Assembly: GCA_039619475.1 (NCBI GenBank)
Contig: CM077115.1
Location: 595,783,643 to 595,847,642 of the forward strand
DNA from: Icerya purchasi
Taxonomy: Eukaryota > Arthropoda > Insecta > Hemiptera > Monophlebidae
Direction: 5' to 3'
Length of the DNA stretch: 64,000 nt
Shown: in pieces, positions 62,737 through 64,000 of the stretch
Position numbering within the stretch: the stretch's first letter is position 1
Layout: each line of letters starts with the position of its first letter
Notes under the pieces: generated by a model
What the model was told of the DNA's origin: nothing
The model's database searches: none
The model's input: only the letters and a program-made list of their open reading frames with translations
Position numbers and translations under genes: made by a program

Positions 62737-62935
62737 TTATCGATTCCCAGACACTATTTGTTTAATGATGGATTTAAGCCACTGGTGCATCGATTGAACT
62801 AGGCCGTCATTAGGTTCATCATATCCACAATGGAGGAGATATTCATACATTTGAACAGGTGCCGGTGGTCCTTTTGTTTCACCACAATGGCATTTATCAT
62901 CATTACCCAATTTCCAATTTGACACAATTTATTTT
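62737..62935 (-). pseudogene. Possible LINE C-terminal scrap
   Basis: The minus strand reads NWKLGNDDKCHCGETKGPP, then YEYLLHCGYDEP and LVQSMHQWLKSIIKQI. The CxCGE...H..C and W-L spacing resembles the C-terminus of some RTE-like ORFs. It abuts the preceding fossil, but is a different type. Short and uncertain. Confidence 0.35.
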
Positions 62936-62944
62936 TGCTCTACT

Positions 62945-64000
62945 GCAACCACTACTCTGTTCAGTGTTCTCCATTGAGGTCAGTTTAAGGTTGCATTTTC
63001 TCTTCCGGTAACACAGAAGCCTATCCAGTATTTTTTCATTTTTCCTTCCATACGGTACTCGCCTTGTCGCGTAGTACGCTACTATTACGCGTAAAAAATT
63101 TACGTGACTTCAACCTTTGGTTTACCGTAACCTGCCAAAACATAGGATGGCGAGGGTCTGTTTCAATTTTAGTCCTTTCAACAGCAGAAATAACACATCT
63201 ATTTTTATGCGTGGAGGAGCAGTTTCCCAATCGCATTGCTCGATTGCAAACGCCGTGACTACCTATTTGTACATTCTACCTGTATAGAATAGGTAGCGCT
63301 TATGACAATTATTTATACGGGTATGCAGTACGAATGTCTACACGCAAGACCACACTTCGAACTGCTATTGTGATTGCTTGATTTTCATCGATGTACAAGA
63401 GCTATGTGTGTCTTTTATGTACTAACTAGCGTGCATATACTGGATGCGTGTTTGCCATTGCCTTCCATATGATTCTATTAGCGAGTATTTTTAGGAGGAG
63501 CGATACTACACGCTAACTATAATGATTCAGTCTTTGTAGGTCTGAGGAAATCAGTTACAATGAGACATGTATCGTTTAAGTCTACTTTCTTGGCATGCAC
63601 TGATCGACCCCAGGATGAACACGCATGTTCTGCAGTTGAAACACATACGCCAAAGCTTATGTCTAAGCTCTGGTTTAGCTGTGTCCACTTTGATGATATC
63701 AGTTTTGCAAATAATATTGTTCCGAGCAACTACTTTGATTTTTAAGGATTCACATTAGGACTTATACGTGAGCAAACGATCACTGTGATTCAAGGTACAT
63801 CCGCGCACATTAAATTTAATTTACACCTAGATTTAGCGTTTTTCAGATGAAACGCACATACCTGTGTGTTTTACTTGGATTTTGATTTATTTACCGTGTA
63901 AAGCTCATCCAGTTCGTACAGTGTATTCTTAATTCATCTTGAACATCGTAGTATGTTTCTCCTTGATTAATACGACATACAGAAAGTGTTTGGTGTTTTT
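62945..64000. other. No gene recognised
   Basis: Mixed-composition DNA with short frames on both strands (63.04-63.26, 63.52-63.76 kb) that mirror each other and carry no known domain. Confidence 0.45.

Noticed and set aside
1..64000. CRISPR array, bacterial operon, rRNA genes or virus genome
   Set aside because: No regularly spaced repeats with unique spacers, no dense same-strand gene runs and no rRNA-like conserved blocks; the content is eukaryotic transposon debris.

Overview
This is an AT-rich, microsatellite-dense piece of a eukaryotic nuclear genome, most likely an insect or other arthropod. Jockey and other LINE retrotransposons, RTE-like LINEs, mariner-like and hAT DNA transposons, a Ty3/Gypsy remnant and tRNA-derived SINEs all occur together. 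Nothing resembles a bacterial operon, rRNA, CRISPR array or phage. Order or species cannot be set from the sequence.

Almost everything recognisable is transposon. The best-preserved unit is a Jockey LINE (6.7-11.05 kb). Its ORF1 (Gag, three zinc knuckles) has one in-frame stop, and its intact 901-residue ORF2 (endonuclease plus reverse transcriptase) overlaps the end of the Gag frame by ATGA. A second, 5'-truncated Jockey lies at 54.7-56.1 kb on the minus strand, with an open 434-residue RT, and an old one at 1.2-2.6 kb. A separate LINE family with an RNase H domain (I-superclade-like) has left at least seven copies: 5.8, 11.6-12.7, 28.8-32.1, 33.1-35.0, 44.6, 57.4-58.0 and 60.5-61.0 kb. Further LINE fossils lie at 4.7, 18.3, 20.2, 22.0, 25.6, 32.1-32.7, 35.6-36.1, 40.3, 41.0, 41.6-42.4, 49.6-51.0 and 62.2-62.9 kb.

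DNA transposons include a mariner fossil (2.6-3.2 kb) and a mariner-superfamily element with roughly 150-190 bp inverted repeats (58.26-59.42 kb) inserted in a dispersed repeat whose other copy (52.8 kb) shows the empty site. There are three small hAT-type elements with exact 8-bp target duplications (23.25, 27.65 and 46.48 kb), a hAT transposase fossil (47.5-48.65 kb) and a small TIR element (42.8 kb). Three long hairpin-forming palindromes lie at 24.7-25.0, 35.6-36.0 and 51.07-51.26 kb.

Host sequence is sparse. The best candidate is a 36-codon first coding exon on the minus strand (14,700-14,807) with a good GTAAGC donor, possibly followed by a second exon at 13,785-13,877. The window therefore looks like intergenic or large-intron DNA. 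The most unusual single signal is a 39-nt sequence at 4,566-4,604 that fits a minimal type-I hammerhead ribozyme of the kind known from Penelope-like retroelements.
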